Origin: Eutypa lata
Taxonomy: Eukaryota > Ascomycota > Sordariomycetes > Xylariales > Diatrypaceae
Length of the DNA stretch: 64,000 nucleotides
Assembly (NCBI GenBank): GCA_022661535.1
Contig: JAKULF010000009.1
Coordinates: 2,885,586 to 2,949,585 of the forward strand
Reading direction: 5' to 3'
Shown here in pieces: positions 28,921-41,700 of this stretch (positions are counted from its first letter, which is position 1; every line of letters starts with the position of its first letter). The notes below the pieces were generated by a model. It was not told the origin of the DNA and did no database searches. It saw only the letters and a program-made list of their open reading frames with translations. A program made the position numbers and the translations under genes.

Positions 28921-30120
28921 ATTAATCGATTTAATTATTTTAATAAAAGAAATAATATAAACGTAAATATTATTTTATCGCGTCGTTTACGATTTTCGTT
29001 TAATTATTAATTTTTAAATAATACGTTAATAAATAACGAAGCGTAATGTTTAAGCGTCGGTTTAACTTCGCTTAAAATATTAAAATAAATTAAATTTTCT
29101 TATTTAATATAATTATATTAAAAATGTTATAAAGCCGGTAAATATATATAATAAAAGCGTTTATTAATATCTTTGCTTTTATATTAATTACGAAAACGTA
29201 ATATTGTATTTTTATAAATTTATTTATTATTATTAAAACGTGTTTATATTTATTATTATATCTCGCGTATAATAGTAATAGCTTTACGTAATCGACGAAA
29301 ATATCGCTTTATAAACGAAATGAAATTAATAAAAAATTAAAAAATTTTATCGATAATGTTTTTAAATTTTTTATTCGTTTATAAAGATGATATATTTATA
29401 TAAATATTATTATATCGCAAGATAAATTAAGTTAAAAATAAATTCGTTTTAATAAGTTATATATTTTAATATAATTAAAATAACTTTTTAACGTTAAGTT
29501 ATAAGTTCGATATAATATTTATAATTTAAATGCTTTATTTAATAATATTAATAGTTTATTTTTAATATAAACTTAACTTTAAGTTACTTTGTAATTTACG
29601 TAAGCGATTCGTAATTATTTTTTAATTTTTTAATTAAAGCGCTTTTATTTAAAGTCGATTAAATTCTTTAATAACTTTTTTATTTATTATAACGCGTTAT
29701 AAATTTTATTAATAAAAGCGTTTATCGATTAATTAACGTTAAAAGCGTATAAATAAAAAAAATTTATTTATTAATTAAAAGATAAAAACGTTTTATATTA
29801 ATAAATAATTTTATTATTAATAATATCGTATCGATTCGTTAATTTATCGCTTAAAAGTCGTAATAAAACATTAAAAATTATTGCTTTTTTTTTTAAATTT
29901 ATAATTAATTTAAAATTTAAAATCGTTAAAGAATTTTAATTATTAAATTTAACGTTAATTTAATAACTTTATAATAATAAAATGTTTTAAGTTTTTATAA
30001 TTTATAATTATTTTTATTAATTATTTTATTTTTTAAAGTTTAAAGCGTTATTTTTTAAAAGCTTTTATTATAATTAAAAGCTTTTTATTATAAATTTCGT
30101 AATTATATTTAATTAAAAAA
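28921..30120 (-). pseudogene. pol: Probable RNase H end and integrase region of element IV
   Basis: This continues the frame of the reverse transcriptase block toward the 3' LTR. Readable hints are weak. ITRYNK at 29700 and ALIKKL at 29640 resemble the end of RNase H (ADALTRR-type linker). VYKAIFSSIT followed by YYYTRD near 29220-29310 resembles the integrase zinc-finger tail (WPGM region). NIYVYIISFIKIIKSIN near 28925-28975 resembles the VVVDRLTKMAHFIP block of the integrase core. I could not place the DDE residues with confidence. The assignment rests mainly on position and on frame continuity. Confidence 0.4.
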
Positions 30121-31190
30121 TGCTTTATTAAAAAAAATATAATTAAATATAATTTTTTTTAAATCGAATTATAATAATATTTCTTTTAAAGCTTAATTAA
30201 AAGCGTTCGCTTTAAATATCGTACGTTATTTAAAGTCGTAATATGTTAAAATTAAAGTAATTTCGAAAGCGTTTTTTAATCTATTAAATGTTATTTCTAC
30301 GGTTTTAAAAAAGTGCTTCGGTTATTTATTTTTACTTATTAATATAATTAAAGGTTTAATTATCGTTAAAAATCTTTTAATAAAACGTTAATAAAAGTTC
30401 GTAAATTTAATAAACTTTTATAATTTTCGTAATGTTTTAAGCTTATTTTACTTTCGAATTATAAATACTTTATTTAAGTTTATTTAAATTTCGTTTATAA
30501 ATATAATAAAGCTTAAATATTTAATTTTTATAACGTTAAATTTATATTTATATATATTTATTATAAAGCCGGTATTTATTAACTTTATTATTACTTTTTA
30601 TATATAACTTCGATATTTTTTTCAAGTTTTATTATATATTAAAACGTTATTTAAATAAATTATAATAAACTTATTTAATAAAGTAAATAAAATATAATTA
30701 ATATAATATTAAAATAAACTTAAAGCGCCGGTTATATTAAAGTTAATTATTAAGCATTTAAAAAAGTTAAATTTAATAATAAACGTCGTTTTTTATTCGT
30801 TTTTAAAGGCGACTTATAATCGATTAAATATCGCGACGATGTTTAACTTAATGTAAAATTTCATTTAATAAAAAGTATTTAATGTTTTTTTAATTAATAA
30901 AATCGAATATTGATTTTTTATTATAACGTTATTTAAGCTTTTATAATTTACGTAAATACGAATACTTTTATTCGGTTTTTTAATTAATAAAATTAATGCC
31001 GTTATTAATAAAGTATTAACTCGTATAAATTTCTTTTTAAAGTAATCGTTAACGTACTTTTTAATTATTAATAATTTCTTTAATAACATTAGTCGTGGTT
31101 TATTATATAAAAGGGTTTTTTTTAACATTAATTTTATTTTATAATTATAAGATTAATAAAGTAATAACGTTTTAGCTTTACGCGGAAAAA
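30121..31190 (-). pseudogene. pol: Ty3/Gypsy reverse transcriptase-RNase H of element IV
   Basis: A single minus-strand frame reads from about 31190 to 30121. In order it shows LLLYRSYNYKIKL (ancestral LPPHRPYDHKIEL), YVNDYFKKKFIRV, LILLIKKPNKSIRIYVNY (VLFVKKPDGSIRFCVDY), IIKNQYSILLIKKTLNT, KLNIVAIFNRL (KLDIRxAFNRL), ITGALSLF, FIIIYLNNVLIY (YLDDVLIYS), KYLSFII (KYLGFII), FTNFYRRFIKRF with its R from a stop codon (FANFYRRFIKNF), NRLKNAFE, and KANAFN (ETDASD, the RNase H start). Asp became Asn in KLDI (30841-30843), in YLDD (30646-30657) and at the RNase H TDAS position. One open stretch of 87 codons survives (30865-31128). No frameshift is visible over 1 kb, only substitutions, which is the RIP pattern. 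Confidence 0.93.
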
Positions 31191-31899
31191 AAACCTTAAT
31201 TAAATTATAATATTTCGAAGAAAGTTTTTTTAAAATTTCGTATATTATCGTTAATAATTTATCGTTTAAATATTTTTAAATGTTTTCTTTTATAATATAT
31301 TATAATTATAACGTTTTCGTTATTTAATTATAAAAAACGCGAAGTTTAAATAATACGATATTAAAGTTTAAATTATTATTTTATATTAAAATGTTTTTAA
31401 AGATTATATTAAATGTTTATTTTATTACTTTTTTAACGAAAAGTTATTTCGTTACTTTTATTTATTTTTTTTTTAAAACGTTAATTATTATTATAAATTT
31501 AATAAATAACATGTTATTTATTATTACGTTATTTATTTTATATAACGTAAAAAAGCTTATAATGTAAAAAGAATATATATCGATTAATTCGATGTTATTA
31601 AGTTAACTCGTCGAAAATAATATATATAATGTTAATAATATTAAGGTTTTTTTATTAAAATGTAAATTCGTTAATGTTTCGTTTTTAATAAAAAGTGTTT
31701 TTTTGCTTTAATTTATTATAAAATTATATTTTTAAAGTTATAATAAGCTTAAAATAACATCGAAGTTATTTAACTTTTATCGATATATAAAGATTTTTTC
31801 TTTAATAAAGCTTAATTTATAATTAATTACGTTATAATTCGATATTAATTTCGTTATTATGCCGTTAATAAGTCGTAATATTTTAAGTTTAAATAAAGC

Positions 31900-33590
31900 A
31901 AAATTAAATATTTGTTTTTTATATATAAAATTATTATTAAAAAACTTATACGAAAAATATTTATTATTAATTATAATATATATTAATATTAATTTCTTAT
32001 TAAAGCTTAATATATTAACGAAAAAAGAAAATAATATATTAAGTTTTACAAAGCGTATATATAAGTTTTTATTAACGGTATTAAAATAATTTAAAAAGCG
32101 CTTTTAATTACGACTTTTTTTAAAAGTTAAATATTTTTTTAACTTAAATCGATAACGTTTTAAAAGTTTTTTAATGCTTTATTAAGGCAGTTCGTATAAT
32201 AATGCTTTAGTTTTTCGTAATAAAAATAAAGTTAATTTTATTATCGTTATTTTTTTTTTTTTAAAAGTTTTCTTCGTTTTAATAATTACGTTTTAACGGC
32301 GTTAAGTTATATTAAGTTTAATAAAGTTAATAATAATAATAATAATAATGGTAATAAGTTTTAAACAAAAAGTTATTTTAATAAATAAAGTTATAAGTGT
32401 AAATAAAGTTATAATACCTTATATTATTACTTATAATAAGTTTTATTTTTTATATTATTCGATAGTTTTTTAAAAAAATTAATTTAATGAGTTATTTCGT
32501 TAAAGTTAAAACGATTTATTATCGAAACGAAAACATTATATAACGCGTCGTTTACTTTGTTTTTTAAAGTTATTATTTATAAATAATTAAATTAATTACA
32601 TTAATTTACGAATTTAACGAATTCGTTAATAAATTTAATAAAAAATTTCGAGCTTTATATTAAGCTTTGGAATTTTTTATAAGTTAACGATATTACGTTT
32701 ATTATAATATAAACTTAATTAAAATAAGTTAATATATCGTTAGCGTTACGTTAATTAGTCGATTATTTCTTAACGTTATTTAAATTAATTATTATAATAT
32801 TTATTATACTTCGAATTTAAATAAAAACGTTATTATTAAAGTGTTAAGTTACGAATAAAACGCGATTTTTTATTATTAAATAAAACCGTTTATTAATAAA
32901 AAACTTAATATTAATATATAACTTTTAATTAATATATTCTTTTTAACGATTTTTAAATAACTTAACGTTTCTTTTAAATATAAAAAAGTCGTTATTCTTA
33001 AGTTATTTAATTGAAATAATATCGTATTATTCTTAAAACGCTTGCGGTATAAAACTTAATGCTTATATAAAGGGTTAAGTAAAGTATGTTATATTAAGTT
33101 ACGTCGTCGCCGGTATATAAGCGGCTAAGATAATTAATTGCGTAAAAAAGGCGGTTTAAGTTATAAGGTAAATTTAAGTTAAGGAAATTTAAAGATTATT
33201 AAGTTTATACTTCGTTAATATTACGTTAAGATTTTTTATCTTATGTTTCGTTTTGTCGTCGTCGATTTAACGTTTATATTTAACGATTTTACGATTTAGT
33301 TTTTTTACGTAATCGTCGAACGTTATTATAACGCATTTTTAAAAAATCCTTTAATTATTATTTATATATAAATAATTTCGAATCGTTAAATAATCGCTTT
33401 AAACGTTTTTTAATATATAAAATAAAAAAGAAAATTATAAAAAGATATTAATAATAATAATAATAATTCTTTTATTATTATTAAAAACTAAGTTTATAAC
33501 GAAGAAATAATGTTTTAATATCGATACGTTTTTAAAGAAAAAAAAACTTAAAATAATAATTAAATTAATTATTTTTTAAATAAATATAAC
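31900..33590 (-). pseudogene. gag: Probable gag/protease region of element IV
   Basis: By position this lies between the 5' LTR and the reverse transcriptase, where Gypsy elements encode Gag and protease. A minus-strand reading from about 33315 to 33080 has few stops and includes SLNFLNLNLPYNLNRLFYAI, then NYLSRLYTGDDV. That resembles the Gag segment in which a membrane-free helical domain precedes a 'YAxxYLxG' block. C and G are denser here (33030-33330) than in most of the element. The zinc knuckle and the protease DTG motif were not located. Confidence 0.4.
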
Positions 33591-33594
33591 AAAT

Positions 33595-33754
33595 TATTAT
33601 AACATTAAATAACTTTATATAACAAATGAATATATTATTATTATATAAGAAAAGAAAAAGAAAAAGTTTAAATTATAAATGCCGTTTCGTCGACTTATAT
33701 ACGACGTTATAAAGCCGTAATTATAACTTTAAATTAATCTTTAATATCGTAATA
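33595..33754 (-). repeat. 5' LTR of element IV
   Basis: Partner of 26306-26465 and the same 160-bp length. The adjoining tgtta at 33755-33759 is the unmutated copy of the target duplication. Confidence 0.92.
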
Positions 33755-33784
33755 TGTTATATTAATCACTTAGCTTTTAATTAA

Positions 33785-33960
33785 ATAATTTAAGTAATAA
33801 TAAAACTTATAATTTATAAACTTATAAACTTATAACTTATAAATTTATAAACTTATAACTTATAAACTTATAAATTTATAACTTATAAATTTATAAACTT
33901 ATAATTTATAAATTTATAAACTTATAATTTATAAATTTATAAATTTATAAAACTTATATA
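33785..33960. repeat. Palindromic A/T minisatellite of R1b
   Basis: Tandem units built from tataaacttataaatttataa, each close to its own reverse complement. The same array occurs at the corresponding place in the other R1 copies, in different lengths. Confidence 0.8.
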
Positions 33961-34247
33961 TATAAAAATAAAGCGTTATAATTTAAAAGTAAGTTATAAT
34001 TCGTAATATAAAATTTAATTATAAAATAATCTTCGATTAATTTTAACAGCTTAATCGCTTTATACGTATAATAACCTTTAAGTTTAAATTTTAATAAATT
34101 AAAGGTTTTTTAAAAGTTAAATTAATTACATTAACTTTTATTATATAATAAAATTTTTTCGTTTAAAAAAAAAACGATTTTTATAACTTGCTTATAAGCG
34201 AAAAGCCGTATCGTTTTTTTCGAACGTAACGATTAAAAAAAATTTTA

Positions 34248-35691
34248 ATTTTTAATTAAGTTTTTATTTTATTTTTAATAATAATAAAAAATAAAGTAAT
34301 TTATTTTTTAATATAATTTTATTTTTAAATATTTAAATTTTTTATTAATTTTTAATATTTAATTATAAATATAATAAAGTTTTTTTCGTTATATTAAAGT
34401 TTAATAAATTGTTTTTATAAATTATATTATTAAATTTTTTCGATTAAAAAATAAGTTTTATTTAAAACTTTTAATATTTTCGTATTAAATTTTATTTAAA
34501 ACGAGTTTTAAAGTATTTTTTTAAAACTTTTAATTATTTTATTTTATTAAATAATCTTTTTATTAATATTAAAATTAAACTTTTATTATTTAAATATAAC
34601 GTTTAATAACGAAAAGTTTTCTTCGTATATAATGTTTTTTAATATAAAATTATTTAAGTTTAAATTAAAAAATAATAAAAAATTTAAAAACGAAAACGAA
34701 AAAAATAAAAAAACGAATAAATTATTTAAACTTTTTTCTCTTTAATTTTAAATTTATTAAATGCGTTATCGTTAAATTTCGATAAAAAAACCTTTTTTTT
34801 TAAATTTAATAAATTTAAAAGGTTTTTATAATAATACGTATAAAAAATCGAATTATTTATTAAAACTTAAATTATTTTTAATTTTTAATTTATTATTAAA
34901 ATTTTATTAATTATTAATGTTATTAATTATAATTTATTCGTTTTTAAATAATATTTCGTTTTTTTAACGGTAATTATAATAATTCATTTATTTTTATTTT
35001 ATTTATTAATTAATTTAAAACTTTTTATTAATTTAATTTTTTCGTTAATATTAATAAGTATAATTATTATAATTAAAAATTTAAGATTATTTTAATTTCG
35101 AGTTTATATTTAAAGATTTTTAATTTATTTTTTAAAGTTTATAAAGTTATTATAAATATTTTTTTAAATTTAAATATATTTATTATTAATTAATTTACGT
35201 AAAAATAATTCCTTTAAATTACGATTATAAATATAAATAATTAATATTTTAATCGCGTTTCGTAAAAATTTAAAAATTAAAATGTTAACGTTTTTTATTT
35301 TCGATAAAATTATAAAGTCGTTTAACGGGTTATTTAATTTCTTTTAAAATTAAACGAAATTTCTTTCTTTTTTAATTTAAAGGTTTATAATATTTTATAA
35401 TTAAACGATAACGATATAAAAAAAAGTTAAAAAAGTTTAATCGAAAATAAAAATTATATATAAATTAATTAATCGACTTTTAAAGTTATTTTTAAAGATT
35501 AAATTAATTTAATTCGTAAAGAATTAATTATTTTATTATTATTAATTTCTTAACGATTTTTAATAATATAATAAACGTAAATTCGATTTATTAAATTTTA
35601 TTTATTAAATAATAAAATCATTTCGTTTTTTTAACGTAATTAAAATTAAATAATTAAAGAAAATTATTATTTTATATTAAAATTATTATTA
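34248..35691. other. Element III interior, right part, unreadable
   Basis: This is the final segment of element III before its right LTR. Several CpG-bearing blocks are visible but no protein motif could be assigned. Confidence 0.5.
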
Positions 35692-35908
35692 TATAAACTT
35701 TTTTAATTATTTAAATATAATAAGTTAATAATAAATAATTATTATATTAATAAAAATTTTAATATATTTATAATTCTTTTTTTAAAAAGCTTTAATAATT
35801 ACGTTCGTTATAATTTTAAAAAAGTTTCGTTTAATAATATAAAATATAAATTTAATCTTCGATTTTACGTAATTAAAATTACATATTTAAAAGTATTAAA
35901 ATTTTATA
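35692..35908. repeat. Right LTR of element III
   Basis: Direct copy of 13471-13682. The following five bases, atata, equal the five before 13471. Confidence 0.65.
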
Positions 35909-36816
35909 ATATAATATTTATTAATTATTCTTTTAAATAAATTAAGATAATACTTTATAAAAACTTTTTTTTAAATTTATTTTTAAATTTATTAATATTT
36001 AATATTATATAATATTTAAAATTAATATAATTATATTATTATAAATAATAATTATTATTTTTATTAAAGTTTATAAATATTATATATTTAATAAATATAA
36101 TATAAATATATATATATTTATTTATATATTTTATATTTTATAATAAACGTTAAAATTTTAAAAATGTTATTAATATTTAATTATTAAAATATATAATTTA
36201 AATAATATCGAAAAATTTTAACGAAATTTTAAAAATCTTTATATTTTAAAAAATTAATATAAATAATAATTTAATTTATACTTTATTTATAAATAAAATA
36301 ATTTTAAATAATATATAAAAAAATTATTAACGAATTATTTTTTAAAGTTTAAAATAACTTTATTAAATTTAAATATAAATTTAATAATATATTTAATTTT
36401 ACGAAATTTATAAATAATTTAAAAATTATTATAAAAAACAACGTTATTATATTTAAAATTAATTCTTTTAACGAATAAAATTAAAATAAATTTTAAAAAA
36501 TATAACTTATAAAAAATAAAAACTTTATTTTTATAATTAAAATTTTAAAAATATATATTATTATATATTAATATAATTAACGATTTATAAAATTAAAAAT
36601 AATAAATATTTTAATAATATTTTTATTATTTAAAAAATTATAAATAATATATATAAAACGTATTATAATAAAAATTTAATTTTTAAAATATATTTTATAT
36701 TATTATAATATAATATTTTCCTTTTTATTTAAAAAAATAATATATTATTATTTTAAATATAATAATCTTTTTTATTAATTATTTTATTTTAAATATATAA
36801 AAATTATATAAAAATA
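35909..36816. other. AT-rich RIP-degraded DNA, no gene seen
   Basis: No repeat partner or readable translation was found. Confidence 0.55.
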
Positions 36817-36960
36817 TATAAAAATAAATTATATAAAAAAGTTAATTTTTTAATTACTTATTAAAAAATAAACAATAATTATTAATATAAAAACGTAATA
36901 CTTTATTACGTATTTTAAAACCGTAAGTTTTAATTTAATTATAAAAAAGACTTTTCTTTT
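36817..36960. repeat. Direct repeat V-left (possible LTR)
   Basis: About 143 bp matching 45431-45573 in the same orientation, with shared blocks ttatataaaaaagttaattt and aaaaccgtaa then ttttaatttaattataaaaa. The pair lies 8.6 kb apart and encloses R1c, which would suit a seventh-kilobase-class LTR element with a nested insertion. No polymerase was recognised, so LTR status is an inference. Confidence 0.45.
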
Positions 36961-37749
36961 AATAAATCATATCGTTTAAAAAATAAAAATCTTTTAACGT
37001 AATATTAATAAATTTTCGAAATAATTTAATTTTTATTTAATATTTTATAAATTAATGTTATTTATATTATAAATCTTTTTATAAAATATATATAAGCGAT
37101 ATTATTATTATTAATTATTTTTTAAAAAATATTTAACTTATTTAAAAAAGGATTTTTAATTTTTTTAACGATATTAAATTATTTTTTAATTTTTAAAATA
37201 TATTTATTAAATATAATTTTATAAAAACTTTTAAATTAAATATAAAAACTTTTATATAATTATAAACGTTAAATAAAGTAAAATAATTCGTAAAATTAAT
37301 ATAATTCGTAAAATTAAAAAATTTATAAAATTTCGAAATATAAATTAATATAATTATATAATTATAAAAAATATATTTTTTAATAAAAATAAAAAATTAA
37401 ACTTTTATAAAAACGAAAAATAAATATATATATAAATAATTAAAAAATAAATAAAGTATTTATTAATAATATTATATTAAAAGAATTAAACTTTTTTAAA
37501 AAGATTAAATTTATTATTATAAAACGTTTTTTTTACAAAATATATTTATTAATAATAATAATTTAATATATTAAAATTTACGTTAAAATATTTATTAAGT
37601 TAAACGTTAATTAATAACGTAATATTAAAATTAAAATTTTTTATTTTAAAAAATATAAAAAACGAATTTATATTTTTAAATAATATTAAATTTATTTTAT
37701 ATTTTAATAAAATATTTATAAAATAAAAATAAAAATATAAAATAATTAA

Positions 37750-38560
37750 ATTAAAAATTATTAATTTAATTTAAATTTATCGATAAATTAAAAGCTTAAT
37801 TGTTTTTTTTTCGAAAAAAAAAAGTTCGAATTCTTTAACGATTATCGCTTTTTAATTTATTATCTTTAAGAATTAAACTTAAGATTTCTTTCGTAATAAG
37901 TACTCGGCATTAACGGTGTAACTTTTGTTACTTTTTAATAAAAAAGAAAGATATAATACGATTAATAAGATTTTATTAATTATTAAATTTAATGCGTTAT
38001 ATTGTTATTAAGTTTAATTTATTTATTTATAAACTTAACCTTTTTAACGTATTATTACGCGTTTATTTAACCGCGATTTAACCGTATAAAAAGTTTTTAA
38101 ACGATTTATTATCGTTTATCTTAAAGTTTAAGCTTTACAACGATTAATTAAATAAAATAATTTTCGACGAAATTAATATCGTCGATTTAATAATTTCGCC
38201 GCGTTTAAGTTACGAAAAAGTTAATACTTCGATTTAACGATTCGAGCTTTTTTATTAATTATAACGTAATCGATATAAAAAGGTTAAATTCGTTAATATA
38301 AAAATTAATAAAGCTTAATTAAGCTTACGAATTAATAAAAATAAAAAGATAATCTTTATTCGAAAGTTAAAGTAATTATTAATTTAATTCGACGGTTTTT
38401 ATCTTTAAAGCTTATCGTAGCGTATATTTAACGATTCGGCAGCTTAATCGTAACGGTTTAATTACGGCTCGTTTAAAGTTAAAAAAACGTTAAATTATTT
38501 AATTTAATTTATTAAGCCGTTAAATTATACTTTATTTTATAAGTTTTCGTAATATTTTAA
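37750..38560. other. CpG-dense unidentified patch
   Basis: C and G are clearly denser here than on either side, mostly as CpG (cgtcgatttaataatttcgccgcg at 38172 on; cggcagcttaatcgtaacgg at 38437 on), while CpA and TpG stay scarce. This is what RIP leaves of an originally GC-rich, probably coding, sequence. Both strands give long readings interrupted mostly by TAA. One plus-strand piece (near 38420-38480) reads RSVYLTIRQLNRNGLITARL, loosely like a Tc1-type helix-turn-helix region, but I do not consider it identified. Confidence 0.4.
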
Positions 38561-38667
38561 TTATAATATTAAGTATTAAACTTTTAATACGTAAAATATA
38601 AATCGAAAATATATTATATATTTATATTTAAATTAATATAATTAATATAATAAATTATCGACGTAAA

Positions 38668-38670
<3 letters not shown>

Positions 38671-38699
<29 letters not shown>
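38671..38699. repeat. (AAT)n microsatellite
   Basis: About nine to ten AAT/TAA units directly after the CpG-dense patch. Confidence 0.8.
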
Positions 38700-38701
<2 letters not shown>

Positions 38702-41700
38702 TTATCGATAATTATAATTATAAATATAATTTTATATTAAAAATATTATTAAAAATAATTTTATTTTTATATACGTTATATATTAAATAAAATAAAATAT
38801 ATTTTAATTATTATATAACGAAAATTAAAATGTTTTTTTTAATAAAAAATCATTACGAATTATAAAAAAAACATTAAATTTTTAAAAATAATTAAATAAT
38901 TTAAAACGATATAAAATAAAAATATATAACGTTTATAAATTAAATTATTAAAAAAGCTTATATAAAAATACGATAAAATTAAAATTAATTTAAATCGTTT
39001 AAAATTAAAACATTATTATTTTAACTTAATAATGTTTTTTTATAATATTTAAAGAATAATCGTAAACGATTAATTATTTTAAATAATTATTATAAAGATA
39101 TTTTTATATATTTTATAATATTAAATATTATTTTAATTTTACGATAATATTATAAAGTAAAAATAATTAATATATTTAAAACTTTATTTAAAAATCTTAA
39201 AATATTTTAATTATTATTAAAATTATTTTTAAACTCGTATTAATTAAAATTAATTTTATTTTATATAATAAATTAAAAAGAATTTATTAATCTTATAATA
39301 TAATCTTTAAATATAATTTTAATATATATTAAAATATATATTTTATAATTATTTCTTATTATTATATATAAATTTTTAAAATATATAATTAAAATATAAA
39401 CGAATAATATATTACGAATATTATAAGTATTTAATAAGAAACTATTTAAATAAATAAATTGAAATAAAATTTATAAAATTTATCTTATAATAATATATTA
39501 ATTATAAAAAGATAAAACGAAAAAAATAAAATTTAAAAATAATAATACGTTATTATATATTTACGTTTAAATAATTTTAAATTAATATAATATTAACGTT
39601 TTAATATAATATTAATAACTTTAAATTAAGTATTTTAAAATAATTATTTAATAAAATAAGTTTAAATTTTAAATTATTATTATTAATTTTTATTTTAAAA
39701 GTTTTATATACGTATATAAATTATAAAACATTTTAAAGCTTATATTAAAAATATATGCGTTTAATGTTAAATATTATAACGATAAATTATAAATTAAAAA
39801 ATAATTCTTTTTATAAATTAATTAAATTTAATATTAAAAATAAAGTTTAATTAAAATTATATAAAAAATTTATTTTTAAAAAATAAATTATTAAAAAATT
39901 AATTATAATTAAAGAAATCGAAAATTTAATTTATAACATTAATTTTATTTGTTTTTAAAAAATATTTAAAATTATATTAATAATATATTTAATTAAAAGC
40001 TTTAAAGAAATAAAAAGTATAATATAAATCGAAAGCGAAATAAATATTAATAAAAATAACGATAAAAAATAAACGTTTTATTAAATTAAAAAATTATATA
40101 AAAATGTATTAATTAAAAAAAACATTAATAATAAATTATAAAAAAAAATTATACGAAATAATAAAAGTAATAATATTTAAAATGAATTTTAATATAAAAC
40201 GTTATAAAATTAAAATATATTTTTAATAAAAAATATAAATTATTTTTAAATACGTTTAAATTTAATTAAAAAACTTTATATTATAAAATATTATTATTAA
40301 TACGATAATATATAATTAAAAAATAATAAATATTATTTTATAAATTAATATATAAATTAAATTATTTTTAAAATTTCGTTATAATAATAATATATATATA
40401 TATATAAATATAAACTTTTATAATAATTAATACGAAAAATATATATAACTTTATATATTTTATATATAAAGTTTTAATTTAAATTAAAAAAAATATTTAT
40501 TTAATAATTTATATAATATTTTTATTTAATTTTAATTTTATTTATTTATTTTTTGTTTTTTTATTTATATTTTAATAAAATTTAAGAAAATTTTATTTTT
40601 TTAATTATTAAACTTATATATTTCTTAATAATTAATTCTTTTTAATTACTCGTTATTTATTATAATAATTAAACCCGATATAAAATAAAAAACCTATATA
40701 ATTATTAATTTTTTTAATTTTTTTTTAAATAAATTAATATAATATAAATAATATATAAATTAAAATTAAAATATTTTAATTTCATTTAATTTCGAAAATA
40801 AATTAAAGAAATAATAAATTTAAAAAAGTTATTTTTAAAAATTAAAACTTTAATTAATAAAATAAATATTTATTTAAAAAATAATAAATTATTTTTTAAT
40901 ATATATTTTTGAAAAAAATAAATTTATAAAATATTATAAAAATATTAATTTAAATAATATTTAAATTATAACTTTTAAATTTTAAATTTTAAATAAATAT
41001 AATAATAAATAAAATTTAAATTTATAATAAAAACTTTAAATATAAATAAAACGTATTTTATATATTATAAAATTTTTTATTTATACGCATTATTTTCGAA
41101 ACGATATAAATTTATAACGATTTAAATAAATATTTTAAATATTAATTAAACCTTTTTTAATAATTATATTAAATAAAGGGGAAATATTTAATTAATTAAG
41201 ATAATTAATTATTAATTTTTAATTATTAAAAATAATATTATATTTAATATAATATTTTTTATAAAATAAAAATAACGTTATATATTATTTATAAAATTAA
41301 AAATAAAATTAAAAAAAATAAAATAACATTACGAATAATTTATAAAATAAATTATAAAATAAAAATAAATTTAAAATTTAAAACGTAAATTTTCATTTAA
41401 TATATTAATATTAAATTAAATAATTAATATAATAAATATAAATATTTAAAATTTAATTAAAATTATAAATAAAATAATAACTTTTATTTATAATTAATTA
41501 ATAACGTATTTAAAAATTAATTAATTAATTATAATTTTAAATAACGCATTAAATTTTAAAATTCGATAAATGTTTTAAATTTTATTATCGAAATTTATAA
41601 AATATAACGTTATTAAAAAAAATAATTAATAAAATATATTAAAAATAAAAACATTAAAAAACCATTAATAATACATTATAAAAACGACGTAATTACGTAA

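Larger units (their letters stand above)
26306..33754 (-). mobile_element. Element IV: Ty3/Gypsy retrotransposon, RIP-inactivated
   Basis: A 7449-bp element with two 160-bp LTRs (26306-26465 and 33595-33754). Each starts tattataacat and ends atcgtaata, consistent with TG...CA before mutation. The target duplication is tatta (26301-26305) and tgtta (33755-33759), differing by one TpG-to-TpA change. Uninterrupted R1 copies have a single tgtta there. Coding is on the minus strand, with the 5' LTR at the right, the pol block at 30121-31190, gag expected at about 33500-31900, and integrase expected down to about 27 kb. A minus-strand polypurine run abuts the 3' LTR. It is the youngest layer of the nest. 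Confidence 0.92.
25878..34247 (-). mobile_element. R1b: R1 repeat copy interrupted by element IV
   Basis: Reverse-orientation R1 copy. The terminal repeat ttaaccgaaggttattttat starts at 25878 and its partner ends cttcgattaa at 34040. The foldback module follows at about 34150-34247 (gccgtatcgtttttttcgaacg, then cgtaacgattaa). Removing element IV and one target copy leaves about 0.9 kb, like the other R1 copies. The empty-site sequence aagtaatgttatattaat is intact in R1c (43770-43800) and, in reverse complement, in R1d (near 54800-54830). That fixes the insertion point exactly. Confidence 0.8.
13471..35908. mobile_element. Element III: LTR retrotransposon split by nested insertions
   Basis: Direct repeats at 13471-13682 and 35692-35908 lie 22 kb apart. 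Removing element II (16294-23692) and the R1b/element IV block (25878-34247) leaves about 6.7 kb, a normal LTR-element size. Two further points support this. The five bases outside the two repeats agree (atata; weak because low-complexity). The interior from 13790 to 16293 and then from 23693 follows the same order as element I (about 1560-4250, then onward). The LTRs differ from those of element I, so it is a related but distinct family. No polymerase motif was recognised, so the coding strand is unknown. Confidence 0.6.

Noticed and set aside
31859..32089. 76-codon plus-strand open frame
   Set aside because: It lies antisense to element IV, between gag and reverse transcriptase on the coding strand. 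It is Leu/Ile/Lys-rich without motifs and is best seen as a chance frame.
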